64,000 nucleotides of DNA. Origin: Tricholomella constricta. Lineage: Eukaryota > Basidiomycota > Agaricomycetes > Agaricales > Lyophyllaceae. The stretch is from positions 620,001 to 684,000 of the forward strand of contig JAACJP010000008.1 in NCBI GenBank assembly GCA_013368375.1. The letters are read 5' to 3'. Of this stretch, positions 50,023-64,000 are shown in pieces (positions within the stretch are counted from its first letter, which is position 1; every line of letters starts with the position of its first letter). The notes under the pieces were generated by a model, which searched no databases, had not been told where the DNA came from, and saw only the letters and a list, made by a program, of their open reading frames with translations. The position numbers were made by a program, and so were the translations under genes.

Positions 50023-51100
50023 ATGCCGTTGGACGGCCATTCTTACCTAGTCTCTCAAGGCTGGACCGGAAAGGGTACAGGCCTTCGTCAGGGAGCCATA
50101 AGTCGCCCTCTTGCGATCCCACAAAAGAAGAACTTGGCGGGGCTGGGCAAGGACCGCGATGAAGCCTTTCCGTTCTGGGATCAGTGAGTTCCTTCTCAGC
50201 TCAATCTCCTACGCAGTATGTTGATCCCGGCAGTATTTTCTCGGCGGCAGCCAAATCTATACAGCTGAAAGTTGCGAGCGATGACGATGAGGTGCGTTTA
50301 GGAAATTCCATCTTGAAGTGTCACAGCTGACCGCCCGAAAGTCTGATGCAGACTCTTCCGTGCCAGAATTTAAACGCACGACGACAGGCATCCTGTCCAA
50401 TCGTCGGCCAGTAACAGGGCTTTCTGCATCTACGTCTGGTACGAGCACCCCGGATGAAGGCTCGCGATCGAATCTGCTCTCCATCGCAAAGCGTGAGGCC
50501 GCAAAGAGAGGTCTCTATGCCAGGTTCTTCCGGGGACCTGTTCTGGACCCGGATGACGACTCCCCATCTCCTCAATCGAAGGCACCCTTTGTGGAACAAA
50601 CGATCGAGGAATCTACAATACTGACGGATAAAGCACGGGAGGAAGAACAAGATGCAGAGGGGTCTAGCAAGAAGCGGAAAAGGACTGAAGTGGACAACGC
50701 GGAGCGACGGCAACGCAAGAAGGAGAGGAGAGAAAATAGAGAGAGGAGAGAGCAGAAGGCGAAAGAGAAGGAGGAGGCAAAGGCTCGGCGGCGGGACCGG
50801 AAGGCGGCCAAGGCGGCGGGAGATAAGTCGAGTGCGGAGGAATTGGAGAGAAAGGAGAAAAGGAGACGGAAGCGTGAATTAAAAGAGAAGGAGCGAGAGC
50901 CTGGAGGGGATACTGATTCGACGTCCAAGAAGGAGAAGAAGAAAAAGGAGAAGGGAGAGTCCAAGGAACCAACTTTGCCAGAGGTGGTGGGGTCGGACGG
51001 TGCCTTGGATGCTGAGAAGCCGGGACCTATATCTCGAGAAGCAGAGAGTAATCCTCAGGTGTCCAGGATCAAGAAAAAACGAAAACGGACAGATGAATGA
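50023..51100 (+). CDS. Nucleolar G-patch protein, Tma23/GPATCH4-like
   Basis: Probable ribosome-biogenesis factor. Start MPLDGHSYLVSQGWTGKGTG, a G-patch at the extreme N-terminus (GWTGKGTGLRQGAISRPLAI, PQKKNLAGLGKDRDEAFPFW), then DHIFSAAAKSIQLKVASDDD. This arrangement of G-patch, W-D-x-[IV]-F and a short acidic segment is shared by yeast Tma23 and human GPATCH4. The middle has LTARKSDADSSVPEF and a Ser/Thr-rich stretch. The C-terminal half is almost entirely Lys/Arg/Glu (for example RRQRKKERRENRERREQK) and ends RIKKKRKRTDE, a nucleolar targeting type. The first intron ends at ggcag so that WD-HIFSAAAK is formed. Convergent with the VWA gene. Confidence 0.83.
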
Positions 51101-51311
51101 ACGTTTTTTTGCCGGCCTGTTTCTCAATTGTTCCTTATACCCTCGCATCACATCATTCTTCAATAGAGATACATGCGTGATACAATTTTATTCGCTCCAA
51201 ATGTATTATTTTTACAGAACTGAAAGTCTACGTAGTAGAAAAGTGTCGGATGAGAAATGCAAGACAACGGTAACTCCATAGAGATGAGACGTATCGAGGG
51301 GTAGAGAAGTA

Positions 51312-53011
51312 TTACGCATGAGCACTTCTCCATGCACTCTGCATGGCAATACGCCGCGCCTGTTGGACAATGTATCTTAATCAATAGGCCGGAATAACAG
51401 AAACTGGAACATACCTGGTCAAGTGAGATCGAGCCTTCTCTGAGCTCTACGCGTTGCCTCCCATTATCCTCCTCCTCCTCTTCATCGTCGAACGATGCTC
51501 GAGGAGGGCCACCCCGCATACCGCCAAAGGCCGCTTTCCCGCCGGCCAGGGAGAACGGCGTTGACGCAACAGCCGTGCCAAACACACTGGCGGATTTGGG
51601 CGCGCCGAAGGCTGCAAAGTCCGTGACAACTTTTCGCGGTGGTGAGCCCGGTACAGCAGGCCTCGTGGGCGATGAGGGAATCTTCGGCGGCATCGTACGT
51701 GAAGGTGTGATTCCGTAACCTGTCGTGTAGGTATTCCGGCTCAAGGAAGAGCGGGCCTGTAGGTATTTATCGGTAAAGCGGGTTCCATGCACCTAAAATA
51801 TGCCATGTGAGAAACACTTGGAGTATGAAGTATATCATCATAGACTCGCCCTCTTAAGCAATGGGCGGGCTTCGGCCAAAGATGGTGCTTGAGTGAAGAC
51901 GGCGACATTATGCTTGGCTTCTTCAGATTCTTTATAAATACTCTCGATCACCACTTTCGTCGTGCTTTCGTTGCGCAGAAGCAGCTTCTCGTGCAGCTCA
52001 CGTGCAACTTCATCCACACTTTCGTTATTACCAAGTATCCTTGCCGCGACTGCGTGTCCAACTTCGCGAACAAGCCGTTCCATGTCGAGGTTCTCGAGGA
52101 CACTGCCTACGATTGCGTGAGCAAGAAGATCGGCTGTCGTTAACGGCAACATCAAGCCAGAGGTTATATCCGTAATGGCTTTGTAAAAGTCCGTTGCATA
52201 CTACGAGGGTTGGGTATTAGGTGCACGGTTAGACCTTATGGTATTACTCACCGAGTAGCCGCTAAGGGCAGGCTCGCAGGCTACGAAGAACTACAAAATC
52301 ATCAGTGATAATCCTTGAGGGTTAGATCGATACTCGTACCAGGGGTATGCCGCGGCTGGCCATTTGTCGCGCCAGTTGTAAGGGGTCATATCCATCGGGT
52401 GAGCCATCGTCAAAGCCTGTCACTCGAGTGAGCATTGTCGTGGGATGCAATAGGAGGTCACTCACCGTCTCCATATTCCCCAATTCCATGCGGTGGCGCA
52501 TCAGCTATAAGCACGACCATCTTACTGGCTTGTTCTCTCCAGTCCATCCCCAGCACCTCTGCCATGGCAGCAGTCACCGCCTCTGGTCCATCCCCACCTC
52601 CTGATGCATACAAACCAGTTAGATGATTATGAACCTTGCTGATATCGGACGAAAAGCCAAAGTTCTTGACGATGTATGTATGATCCTGCGGAGGATGATC
52701 ACGGAATGCGACTAAACCAACACGTAGATCTTCTGGACTTTGCAGCTTCCCGGACTCAAATATGTGTGCACAAATTTGTTCGATGTTCTTGGTTGCAGAT
52801 GCGATGTAACTGCCCTGGCTGCCTGTGCAATCCTGGATAAAGACCAAGTCACTTTCGATGGCAGATGATCAGCAAAGCGCAGGCAATAGAAGCTCAGTGC
52901 TCACAGCATTTTGCGTCCATCGTCTACGCCGCTGGGGGGTTGTGGGATGTATTGCTGGTTATTGGTAGACTCCTCGGGAGTGGCAACACCGAAATCCATG
53001 TCTTCATCCAT
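51312..53011 (-). CDS. von Willebrand factor A domain protein
   Basis: Start MDEDMDFGVATPEESTNNQQ at 53011; the next exon opens the VWA domain with DLVFIQDCTGSQGSYIASAT. DCTGS is the MIDAS metal site in the variant form seen in alpha-kinase-linked VWA proteins. The domain continues RVGLVAFRDHPPQDHTYIVK, GGDGPEAVTAAMAEVLGMDW, SKMVVLIADAPPHGIGEYGD and ASRGIPLFFVACEPAL. A helical region (LVREVGHAVAARILGNNESV) and a Pro/Ser-rich tail with an acidic patch (FDDEEEEEDN) follow, ending AMQSAWRSAHA. No kinase or other catalytic domain is present. Related proteins are common in basidiomycetes; a role is not known to me. Confidence 0.83.
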
Positions 53012-53305
53012 GATGTGACTCAGTACAAGCGCAGTCGGAGTATTGTTGACCCCTATAAGATTTGTCAAACGGTTGAATCAGTGGGTGGTCGTTCACTGTC
53101 GGTCGTGAAAGTATCTGCGAGATCGATGGTCAGAAATTGAACGCCCAACACCTCAACGAAGCCTTAAATGTACGACGCAGGGCAAGTTCAGCACGAGTTT
53201 GCAATGATGCCAGATTCGGATCTTACAGGTCGCCTTTCGGATCTGCGACCTGGTGGCCTTGCCCAACGACAGATGTCTATAGTCTAAATGCTCATACAAC
53301 CTGTG

Positions 53306-55977
<2,672 letters not shown>

Positions 55978-56289
55978 AGGCCTTACACTTCAGCTTAAAA
56001 GCGCGGGATATTAGAGGGAGTCGGGCAAGGACGTTGTGGGTATGTATGCTAGGTGCAGTAGCAACATCTTGCACCATTTGGAAACGCCTCAATCCACACG
56101 TGACTCTCGGCATTCAACGCGCAACTTCCGATCCGAGCGCCTTTAACTTGTCACCCAACGCTTTCGTTCACAGCACTCCTTTATCGGGCTCTGTCTGCCT
56201 ATAAAGCCTCGAATACACTGAATATAGAAGCAAAGCTTTCACCCATCCACTGCGATTTATTTTTCTTACGCGCATTCGCCACCCTGCAA
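55978..56289. promoter_or_regulatory. 312-bp spacer between divergent genes
   Basis: Between the start codons of GEM1 (minus) and the F-box/WD40 gene (plus). It must contain both promoters; nothing specific is recognised. Confidence 0.4.
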
Positions 56290-57874
56290 ATGCTACTCAC
56301 TGCACTGCCCAGTGATATCCTAATCTTGGTCTTGCAAGGCATCTCTGTACGAGAACTTGCAGCTCTTTCTAGGACCTGTAGACTGCTAAACTCCTTGGTG
56401 TGTCTTGACAACACTTCGCCCGCTTAAGCCTAATTCGTTCGGATTAGGTCACGGAGTTCGGCTGGAACACCTATCTGCGAGCCAACCCTCGGCCGTCATT
56501 CAGCCTCTCGCAAACACGTATACATTGGCCGGCCAAGACGCAAGTTCGCTATGACTTTCTCGCCGATCGTTCATGGTCGCGTTGCGAGTTCGTTGCCCGA
56601 CCATTTTCTCGACCATGGTCGAATAACGTGCAGCCTGTACTAGCCATCAGCCATTCTCGACTAATTGTTGCTGCAGGGCCCCGAATAACTTCTTACAAGT
56701 TCGGTGTATCAGGACCAGATAATGCATCCCCTCCAATCCATTTAGAAGGCACATTTTCTTTTGCTCCGCCACATGGAAGGTCCAGCGACATCACCAGCAT
56801 AACTTTTGTCGACGATGGAGGTTTAGACCTTGCGTTATGCATCGGCTTTCAGGACGGTACATTGCAACATGTATGTTTGAAACCTCCAACACACGCCAAT
56901 CCAACATCTCTGGGGGTAGCATGTTCCACTTCTTCGCAACTACACGGCGGAGATTTCTTCGAGAGCCTATCGTCGGAACGGAGCATGCTACTCTCACTAT
57001 CGTCGAATGGTTCTGCTACTCTAACAAACTTGGAGGCCTCTGCCCTTCCTGAAACTGTGGCACTGAATGCCCGAAGCTGGGTCTCCCACATCTGCCTGGA
57101 CTCCTCTGGTCCATATGCAGCCTTCGGCACCTCATCCACATGTCCGTTAAGAGTCCACTCTATCCTCAATGGTCAAATTCTACACTCCCCAACCGCCATT
57201 CTTCACACCAATATCCACTCGGACCTTCCCCCTCCCAACCCAGTGTCATCTGCAGTCTATGGGATCTCGCGGGCCCCGCTTGCATCCCCGTGGGGCGCCT
57301 CACCACAAATCCTCGTATCGGGCTGGTTCGATGGTAAGGTACGCTGCTACGACCTGCGGTCATCCTCCCGTGCGATCGCAGAAGCAGGCTCGCCAAAGTG
57401 CCCTGCTCCTCTCCGCCCCGTGCTTACAATGAGGGACCCATTGCAATTAGAGTCTATCTATTCTGTCTCGTGTGGTGGTGGCTCCTCTAGTCACGTTGCT
57501 GCCGGATCCGCCCGCCACAGCGTGGTTTGCTTTTGGGACATCCGATCTGCGAAGGCTGGGTGGAGTGTCCATGCACCAGGCAATGATCGTTCTCCCGTCT
57601 ATTCCGTAATCCTTGAAAGTTCGCGTTTATATGGTGCCACCCAAAGTCGTCCTTTCGTTTACGACTTCGTAAGTGGCTGCCGCTCAATAGTCAAAGCTTC
57701 ATAATCAAATTGGTATTATTCCAGGGACCTGAAGTCGATTTGGAAACTTATCCAAGATTACCCGAAGGTCGAGGCGTCGATGGGTTGAAGAGGAAGAAAG
57801 GTTCGAGTGAGATTGGCTACTACGTCACTAAGTATCCTCACACAACCCGAGGCGTACCCACGAACGAAAGTTGA
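56290..57874 (+). CDS. F-box / WD40-like protein
   Basis: Likely SCF substrate receptor. Three exons give a protein starting MLLTALPSDILILVLQGISV, an F-box at the very N-terminus (RELAALSRTCRLLNSLVTEF follows after the first intron). The region WNTYLRANPRPSFSLSQTRI resembles the linker seen in other fungal F-box/WD proteins. The rest shows beta-propeller-like repeats with WD-type endings, for example VSGWFDGKVRCYDLRSSSRA and SARHSVVCFWDIRSAKAGWS. The last exon ends GYYVTKYPHTTRGVPTNES. The substrate is unknown. Convergent with the RasGEF gene, 264 bp apart. Confidence 0.82.
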
Positions 57875-58138
57875 AGAGACGACTAGACAAGTTCTATTGT
57901 TTGGAAACCAGATGGGGTGTGATTATTGATAAATAAATGTCCGTAGTCTTACTCGTTACAAACAGTAGGATTGAAACAGCAATAAATGTAGTATGATGAG
58001 ATGCAAAAGGAGTGGATGATATAAAAACAAATGAATAATCGGCACAACGACGACGAACCCAAATCCGAAAAGTTGAAAACAAACTACTAAAGATATATAG
58101 CGAATGTGGTAGAAGTGATACAGTGCGATGATGTTATA

Positions 58139-61100
58139 TCATGACGACGCTGCGGTGGCCTGAGACTGAGAACGAGTCGCCCAGTTAAAAAGTTGTCGCA
58201 TATCACCAGCTGGGGCGGTGTCGGCGGGTTGTCGTGGTTCGACCAGCAGACTAGACAATTTACTGATAAATCACACGATGCAGGAATATGACAGCAACAT
58301 ACCTTCGACGATATAGATCTTGAAGATCTCCATGATGACGGGAATTTTCGAAGGCAATATTCAAGTATTCTTGAACTTCGGCGATCGCCTTGAGATTATA
58401 AGGAACCTGGAAGCGTTGCATGTCTTCGAGCCATGGATTAAGGCACACCATCGTAAATAATAGGTAAATGCATACCTTGTATTATACGGGCTAGCTTGTG
58501 GTATTTATTGAAGTTCAGCAGCTTCTTGCCTGAATTGATCGGCGAGGCTCTATGCGAAGGATTGCCCTCTCGACAGAAAGTAACGTCGGTCAAATAGAGA
58601 CCTATGGAAAAAATTTAAGGGAAGTCAGGAGAACGGGAGTGCCACAAAACACACCCAAGAACGGAACGGCCGGCGGGGCAGTATTTCGAAGTTTGGATCG
58701 ATACTCATGGTAGTTCCGGCTGTGATCGGCTAGTCTCCTCAACAACTCCATTTGAGATTTGTATTTTGAGGAAAGGCCCTGTAATTAGCGTTAAGTGACG
58801 AGTTATATAATAGCAAAATACACGACTGACAAGCCATGTTTGATGCAGCCTGGAGATCGTGGACGAGTCCAACGCAGCCAGTATTGATCGTGAGGTGCTA
58901 TAATTATGCAAAGATGTGCACCGCTGTGAGACGATTAGTTCGAGCAGATGACGAGAAAGATCGTAGAGCTTACATCGGCAACTTTGATGAAGAACCTAAC
59001 CAAAGCCGTCCGCTTCTTGAGATCAGGCTCACTGAGTATACTTTCCGCAACCCAGCCCGTTATGACCGTGCTCAACGAGGAGACGGCCCTAACATTCACA
59101 GGCGGCTTCGCGCCCTCCGATCCCGTCTCTAGAACCTCTTCGGGTTGGATTGCACAGTATAAATTGCATTCCATGATAGTCAGCTGGCGCGCCAATTCCA
59201 ACGCATCGAAATCGGTGACAGCGATGGAAGCAAAATCCTTCTTTCGCAGGGCAACGAGAAGAGTCTTTGTCATGGTCGGTCGAGGGACCTCGGACGTCAG
59301 CAGAATAGCTGAAGGAGGGTTGATGGACATCCCAGGATCACGGCTCCGATCACCCTTGGGGCTTATGGTGAAGTCGGTCGTCTGTCGGCGCAGAGTGATC
59401 AGTTCAAGTATACGTTGGGCAGGTCCAGGGAAAAAGAGTGATAATTCGTTCTTCGTGAATAGTGTCAACGTTGGGAGTGCGGGTTCATCGACACTTGGTC
59501 GCCAGTACAGCTCGACCCATATCTTGATGAAGTTTGACACTCGGAGTCGGACCGGTACACCCTTGCGTTGTTGCCAGAGCTGGATGTCCTCATCCGATAT
59601 TCCATTTGGGGGCTGAATGTTGTACCGCGAGATGATTGTGTCCACAAGTTCTACAGGAGAGGAGAACAACCGGAAGGTCAGGAAGAAAACCGCAGAGAAA
59701 GCTGGGTCCACAAGGCTGTCATGGGGGGTCATCTTTTCGACCAACACCTCGATAGTGGCGCCAACGAGATGGCCTTCGCTGTTGTAAGCGACGTCTTCCA
59801 ACGAGTAATCGTGAGACAGCATCCATGCGACAGGGTCCTGGATATACTCTGGAATGGGGTCGAGGGGGACTGTAGGAAGATCACCGTTGTAGAGCTTCTC
59901 CTCGAGGGGGTGGCTTCTGACGCTGCCCTCCCACGTCGTCCCATCGTCCGTGCGAGTCATGGATCTCGGAGAAGGCAAATCGGCCTCAACGGGAGAACGG
60001 CCGATGTCAATAAGGGAGGGTGGCCTATGTTTGCTATCGTCTGGTGAGGTCGCAGCCGTTTCCACGGATTTCAAGGAGGAAGAGTTCGAGACACCGCTTT
60101 CCTCTGATTCTGAGGACATCTCTCGAGGCCTTCTGACGGGGGACGGTGAAACAGCTTGAATTGTTACGTCCTCCTCGTCGACACCACTGGCCGGGTACAC
60201 TTGCAATGCACTCATGCTGGTCGTTTCCATGAGCTGTAGCCTGGAGAATTTACTTGGAGTGAACGGGTGGCCGCTTTCATCACCGGCAGCCGGTAGGTTG
60301 ATGATAAACGGCCGCTCGCCAACCGACCTGTTCAAGCATACCTTCACGGCAGCAACACAATCAGCACCTGCTTTCAGTGCACTGGTTGCTGAGCGCAGTA
60401 GGGTCTTTTTTTCCTCTTCGTCGGTCAACGTGGGAGGGAGGGATAGTGTGAGGAGGCGCACAGACTCTGCGAGAGAACTAGTAACAATATACAGGCCTTC
60501 CTTGGCAAATTTTAAGTTCCCGAGTCGGTTCACTGGAATATCCGGATGTCGCATGACAGCTTCGACAATGGTCAGCAACTTGCATACCGTCTCCACGATT
60601 TCCCTAACGAGGTCGTAGAGGTGTCCCGTACTTGACGCATGTGAAGTACGAGAATGAGAGTGGGCGTGACCGATAAAGGCGGCAATTGTAGATAGGTATT
60701 GGTCATGAGTGAGACGCAGTGCTTCCATAATCTGAGCCGTTGTCGAGGGGCCGGACGGGAATGGTGGAGCGGGGGGACATGACTCTTGAGAAGAGAACGA
60801 GGAAGCCGAAGAGGTACTGCTGACCGACAGGGGATCATGTCTGTGCCGTCTGACCACTCGATAGGTCTCTTCTTTCGACTTCCCTGCTAAGGGCCGATTG
60901 GGTAACAGCGGCGTTGCATCGGATTCTTCCTCTCCGGGTGCTACAACTCGATTCCGAAGGTCACCCATACTTTTGATACGCAAAGCCGATCCTGCAGTTG
61001 CCATTAATTCTCGTTCACGTAGCCGGGTCTGAGTCGGCGTCATCCCATTTGGCGAATCTACGCCGTAGAATATTGGAGGGGTATCAAAGGATACGTCCTG

Positions 61101-62255
61101 GTTACCCCAAGACGAGCCTTCCATCTCTGAGGACCCTGTGGATTCTCGTTTATTGGGAAGCTCGATATCGCATTGAACCGCGACAGCCAAGAACCTCCGG
61201 ACATTGGCAAACACTTGCCCTCCTAGACGAAGCATACTTTCAACTTCGAGTTCCTGATTGTGGTCATCAGATGCGCCTTCTGAGGCCTTCTTTGCCTGAG
61301 TAACCAGCGCAGCAAGAACTGACAGAATTCTTCTCCGCTCCTGAGCCAGTGGCGGATGTCGTTGCAGAATTGGCGCATCTCGTACAAGGGTTTCGGTGGC
61401 AGACAGAATGGATCGGACACATGAGATGATACAAGCCGTCGAAGGGGGAAAGTGAGAAGTTCGGTTGGCTCGCACAGCGGTTTGCAATAAGGACAGGCTA
61501 TGAAGGAGGGGAACCATAAGTGCGGGACAATACGAGTCGATGTCATGTCCAAGTGCTTCTGGAATGGATGGCCGTCTATGGTGCTGAGGAGTTCCATAGG
61601 AAACCGTGCTCGCCCATGAAACTGTTGAAGCAACAGACGCTGAATGTGAATGACTACGTTTCTGCTTGAGGTGTCAATAGGAAATACCAAACGATAGAGA
61701 GGCACCCACGAATTGGGGGAGCTCTTCTTCCGTCAATGAATCCACATCTGCATTGACATAGTTACTGGGAAACCATCCTCGCCTTCCTTCAAGCTCACCA
61801 TCCCACCACCCACTAGCATCTCTGTTCAGGACATGGATGACCTGACCGGCACGAAAAGACAGACATGTAGCATTTTGATGTTGGGGGGCGTAATCATGCA
61901 TGGCCAGAACGTACTCTGATCTAATTCGTACGGTGTCGTCGATCATAGGACTGGATGGGCTGGGTGATCGGGTGGGTGCTGGGCGAGCGCTGGAACTAGA
62001 CTTTTCAGGTATGTGAAGGGATGTCGTTGAACCATTGGTGGAGGGGGTCATCGGGGAAACTATTGATAACGACGAAGTGGACGCCGTTGACGCGCTGCGC
62101 ATGCGTTGAGAAACGCCAAGCGAATTCGCCTCCCTAGGGCCTCGCAGGGGTGAACGGCTTCGCGCGTTTCGCGTAGGGAGTCTACTTGAGGATGGAGCAG
62201 CGCTGCCAAGGCTGGGTCCGAGTTTGGTATTGATTTTGAGTTGCTTCGGATACAT
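58139..62255 (-). CDS. SH3-domain Ras guanine nucleotide exchange factor (Cdc25 type)
   Basis: Activates Ras by GDP/GTP exchange. The start is taken at 62255 (MYPKQLKINTKL); an in-frame ATG at 62267 would add MLLI. After a Ser-rich segment an SH3 domain lies at about residues 110-165 (EYVLAMHDYAPQHQNATCLS, SGWWDGELEGRRGWFPSNYV). A long helical middle region follows (for example YDLVREIVETVCKLLTIVEA). The RasGEF_N module has GHLVGATIEVLVEKMTPHDS and FSAVFFLTFRLFSSPVELVD. The catalytic domain includes FASIAVTDFDALELARQLTI, SSLSTVITGWVAESILSE, RFFIKVADRCTSLHNYST, HRASPINSGKKLLNFNKYHK and YNLKAIAEVQEYL. The nucleotide-exchange helical hairpin region PAVPFLGLYLTDVTF is intact. It ends RSQSQATAASS. 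Confidence 0.93.
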
Positions 62256-62267
62256 GATTAGAAGCAC

Positions 62268-62708
62268 TGGTATATTCTTGGGGGATCACTGAAAAGACAA
62301 TGAGATGTATTTCGAGGCTAGAAGGGCCGTAGATGCCAGAACGGCCGCAGATGCCAGAAGTATTAAAAGACGTACCTGCGCGTGCGTAGGTATATCTTCC
62401 TGTGACAATGGTCCAGCAAATGAAATCAGTAGTAATGGCGGCCAAAATAAGACCTAGAGGGATGAAATTGGAAAGTCCGGATGGGTCGTACAGATATGGC
62501 GGGTATGTTATGGCGAGCGCTCGCGTCCAAGAGAATTGGTAATTCGACGCAAAGCGGGGCGGTTGGTATGAGATACAATGGCGTCCAGAGGAGCTTGCTG
62601 GAGCTGGTGACCTAGAAGAATGAAGGCGAAGAGAAGAAAAGGTACAGAAGGACCATGGAAAGCAGTGGTCGGCAGGAACACGCTCTGCTGAGGGCAATTA
62701 TCGCCCAC
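62268..62708 (-). other. 5' region of the RasGEF gene; possible upstream frame or small membrane protein
   Basis: Minus-strand open frames here look less random than average. One (62708-62508) begins MGDNCPQQSVFLPTTAFHGP and contains SVPFLLFAFILLG. Another reads YPPYLYDPSGLSNFIPLGLI then AAITTDFICWTIVTGRYTYA. It can be spliced (gtacgtc...ttttcag) into a frame that overlaps the RasGEF start and ends CSILK at about 62182. They may be an upstream ORF in the leader, a separate small gene or chance. No family is recognised. Confidence 0.25.
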
Positions 62709-62909
62709 ACCTTCCAGGTTTAACCTGACAAAATAACAACAAACACTGTTCCATCACCCCCGGCGCGGCGCGCGCCAAGCCCTTACTGCATTTAAGTATC
62801 GAACAGGTGGAATCAAGATGGCTGGAATTGGTCTAGTGCTTGATACAAAGTGTGATGTTTTTCTGATGTCTTTCGGAGCCTTCGTGTCTCCTATTCCATC
62901 ACATACTTA

Positions 62910-63570
62910 CAGTCATTAAGCGGTCAGTGGGACACCATCACTCAGTGGGACAGTAGGTAATTTTGAGAGATCGGCTTCATTCCTGCACCTATAACCTTCC
63001 ACATATATTTATATGTACCTAACACATATTTATCTACCTTGAGAAAGTTATTCCGTAACAACTGCAAGTACAGGAAACTGATCTGTGGTCAATTTGAATG
63101 TGTTCAGCCTGTATCAGCATATTTAAGAAAGCTTGTCTCAGAATTCAAGCTGGACAATCATGTATATAGATATACCAATGCAGCCAGGCATTGTTTTCAC
63201 TGAAGAATATCTCTGTAGCTCTCAAATTGAAAGTCGACGAGGAGGAGGGAAACTTAGATAACGGTGGCGTGTCACATCACGCATTGAATCGAGACGTGGT
63301 TGGGTGAGATGGAGGATCGATCCTAATATGGCCTTGATCCGGGCGTGATGTGACGGCGTCCCACTGAGCGATATTTCTCCTGATAAGCACTTTTTCTACT
63401 GATTGTCATACAGCTATGGCAACTCTCAATGGATTTGCCTAGAAATATGTTGGAATGCAAGTTCTGTATATAGAATCTTGTGTGATATACTCCGATTATG
63501 TCAGAAGTCACCGGAAACAATTTTATTGCCTTGCAAAGATTTGGGTGTCCCACTGACCGCTTAATGACTG
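62910..63570. mobile_element. 661-bp TA-flanked inverted-repeat element (MITE-like)
   Basis: The ends are perfect 27-bp terminal inverted repeats: cagtcattaagcggtcagtg + ggacacc at 62910-62936 and its reverse complement at 63544-63570. Both are flanked by TA (62908-62909 and 63571-63572), the target duplication of the Tc1/mariner/pogo superfamily. A second inverted pair, ctcagtgggac at 62941-62951 and gtcccactgag at 63358-63368, repeats the core cagtgggac. An internal 12-bp inverted pair (gtcacatcacgc, 63270-63281 and 63343-63354) could fold. No transposase frame is present, so it would be a non-autonomous element. Confidence 0.8.
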
Positions 63571-63572
63571 TA

Positions 63573-63981
63573 GTTCATCATGTTCCGTGGTGTATGTTAA
63601 ATCTTCACGCTCATTGCTGTGTAGTATCGCATGATTATGATGCACCGAACGTGTTGGAGGATGGTTCGAATTTTGTATTCTCTATCTGAGAACAGACAGT
63701 TACTCTCAATGAAATGCAACGGTAATCCGAGCTCGCTGTAGTACAAGCTGCAATTGTATACTGGCCCCTCGATCATCACCCCGTCAGATTTTGCATCCGT
63801 TTTTCTTATTCAATGTATTTCAAATGGACAGTGCCACTTTGGGACTTTCCGCGCCGGCCCCACCACGTGACGCGAAATTGACGACCCGCTTGACCAATGC
63901 CCACCAGCACGAATCCATCGGGCTTGTTGGCGGAATCTCTAGCAGCTCTATCCAAGTCAGCATACCAAGCAGTACGCTATT
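63573..63981. other. Intergenic, probable promoter of the gene entering at the right edge
   Basis: About 410 bp; the last 170 bp become GC-rich. No coding block is recognised. Confidence 0.4.
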
Positions 63982-64000
63982 ATGCCTTCCACCCTCTATG
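63982..64000 (+). CDS. Possible gene start at the right edge (six codons)
   Basis: An ATG with a favourable pyrimidine-rich, A-rich context (cgctattATGCCTTCC) opens MPSTLY and runs off the window. Too short to identify. Confidence 0.25.

Noticed and set aside
58948..60618. Long plus-strand open frames over the RasGEF gene
   Set aside because: Antisense shadows of the RasGEF coding exon; no domain in translation, while the minus strand encodes an intact catalytic domain.

Overview
The window is nuclear DNA of a filamentous basidiomycete, most likely an Agaricomycete. The evidence is dense genes on both strands, many 45-70 nt introns, a cellulose-binding CBM1 module on a GH131 glucanase, several F-box proteins and a DPP5-type secreted peptidase. 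I cannot name the species. There are no operons, rRNA or tRNA genes, or CRISPR arrays. Gene models were spliced by eye. Protein families are judged from recalled consensus, not from searches.

Layout, 0-11 kb: CDC37 (N-terminal part, runs off the left edge), divergent from a TPR/F-box/LRR gene (Dia2/Pof3 type); DPH4 and CTK2 convergent; a 124/125-bp minisatellite of about eight copies (5.36-6.4 kb); about 1.8 kb with no recognisable gene; a small conserved dimeric-barrel-like protein divergent from the mitochondrial phosphate carrier. 11-23 kb: meiotic MSH5, prohibitin-2, a PQ-loop vacuolar transporter, an F-box gene and a G-patch gene. 23-36.5 kb: a YPK1/Gad8 AGC kinase, a full-length MDR-type ABC transporter, a VAP (Scs2) membrane-contact protein, a decayed GDSL esterase, and a membrane-anchored Cu/Zn superoxide dismutase. 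36.5-47 kb: GH131-CBM1, a CSC1/OSCA-type channel and a dipeptidyl peptidase 5. 47-64 kb: MRT4 divergent from LIA1 (deoxyhypusine hydroxylase), a Tma23-like G-patch protein, a von Willebrand A protein, Miro/GEM1, an F-box/WD40 protein, an SH3-RasGEF (Cdc25 type), a 661-bp TA-flanked inverted-repeat element, and possibly the first codons of another gene at the right edge.

The genes are mostly single-copy housekeeping and signalling genes and do not form one pathway. Loose themes are mitochondria (phosphate carrier, PHB2, Miro), translation and ribosome assembly (DPH4, LIA1, MRT4, Tma23), TORC2/Ras signalling (YPK1, RasGEF), and secreted or surface enzymes (GH131, DPP5, SOD). I found no convincing new multigene system. 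The most unusual signals are the minisatellite, a GG-AG intron beside an 8-nt exon in MSH5, tiny exons in the phosphate carrier and GH131, the broken GDSL gene, and the TA-flanked inverted-repeat element.
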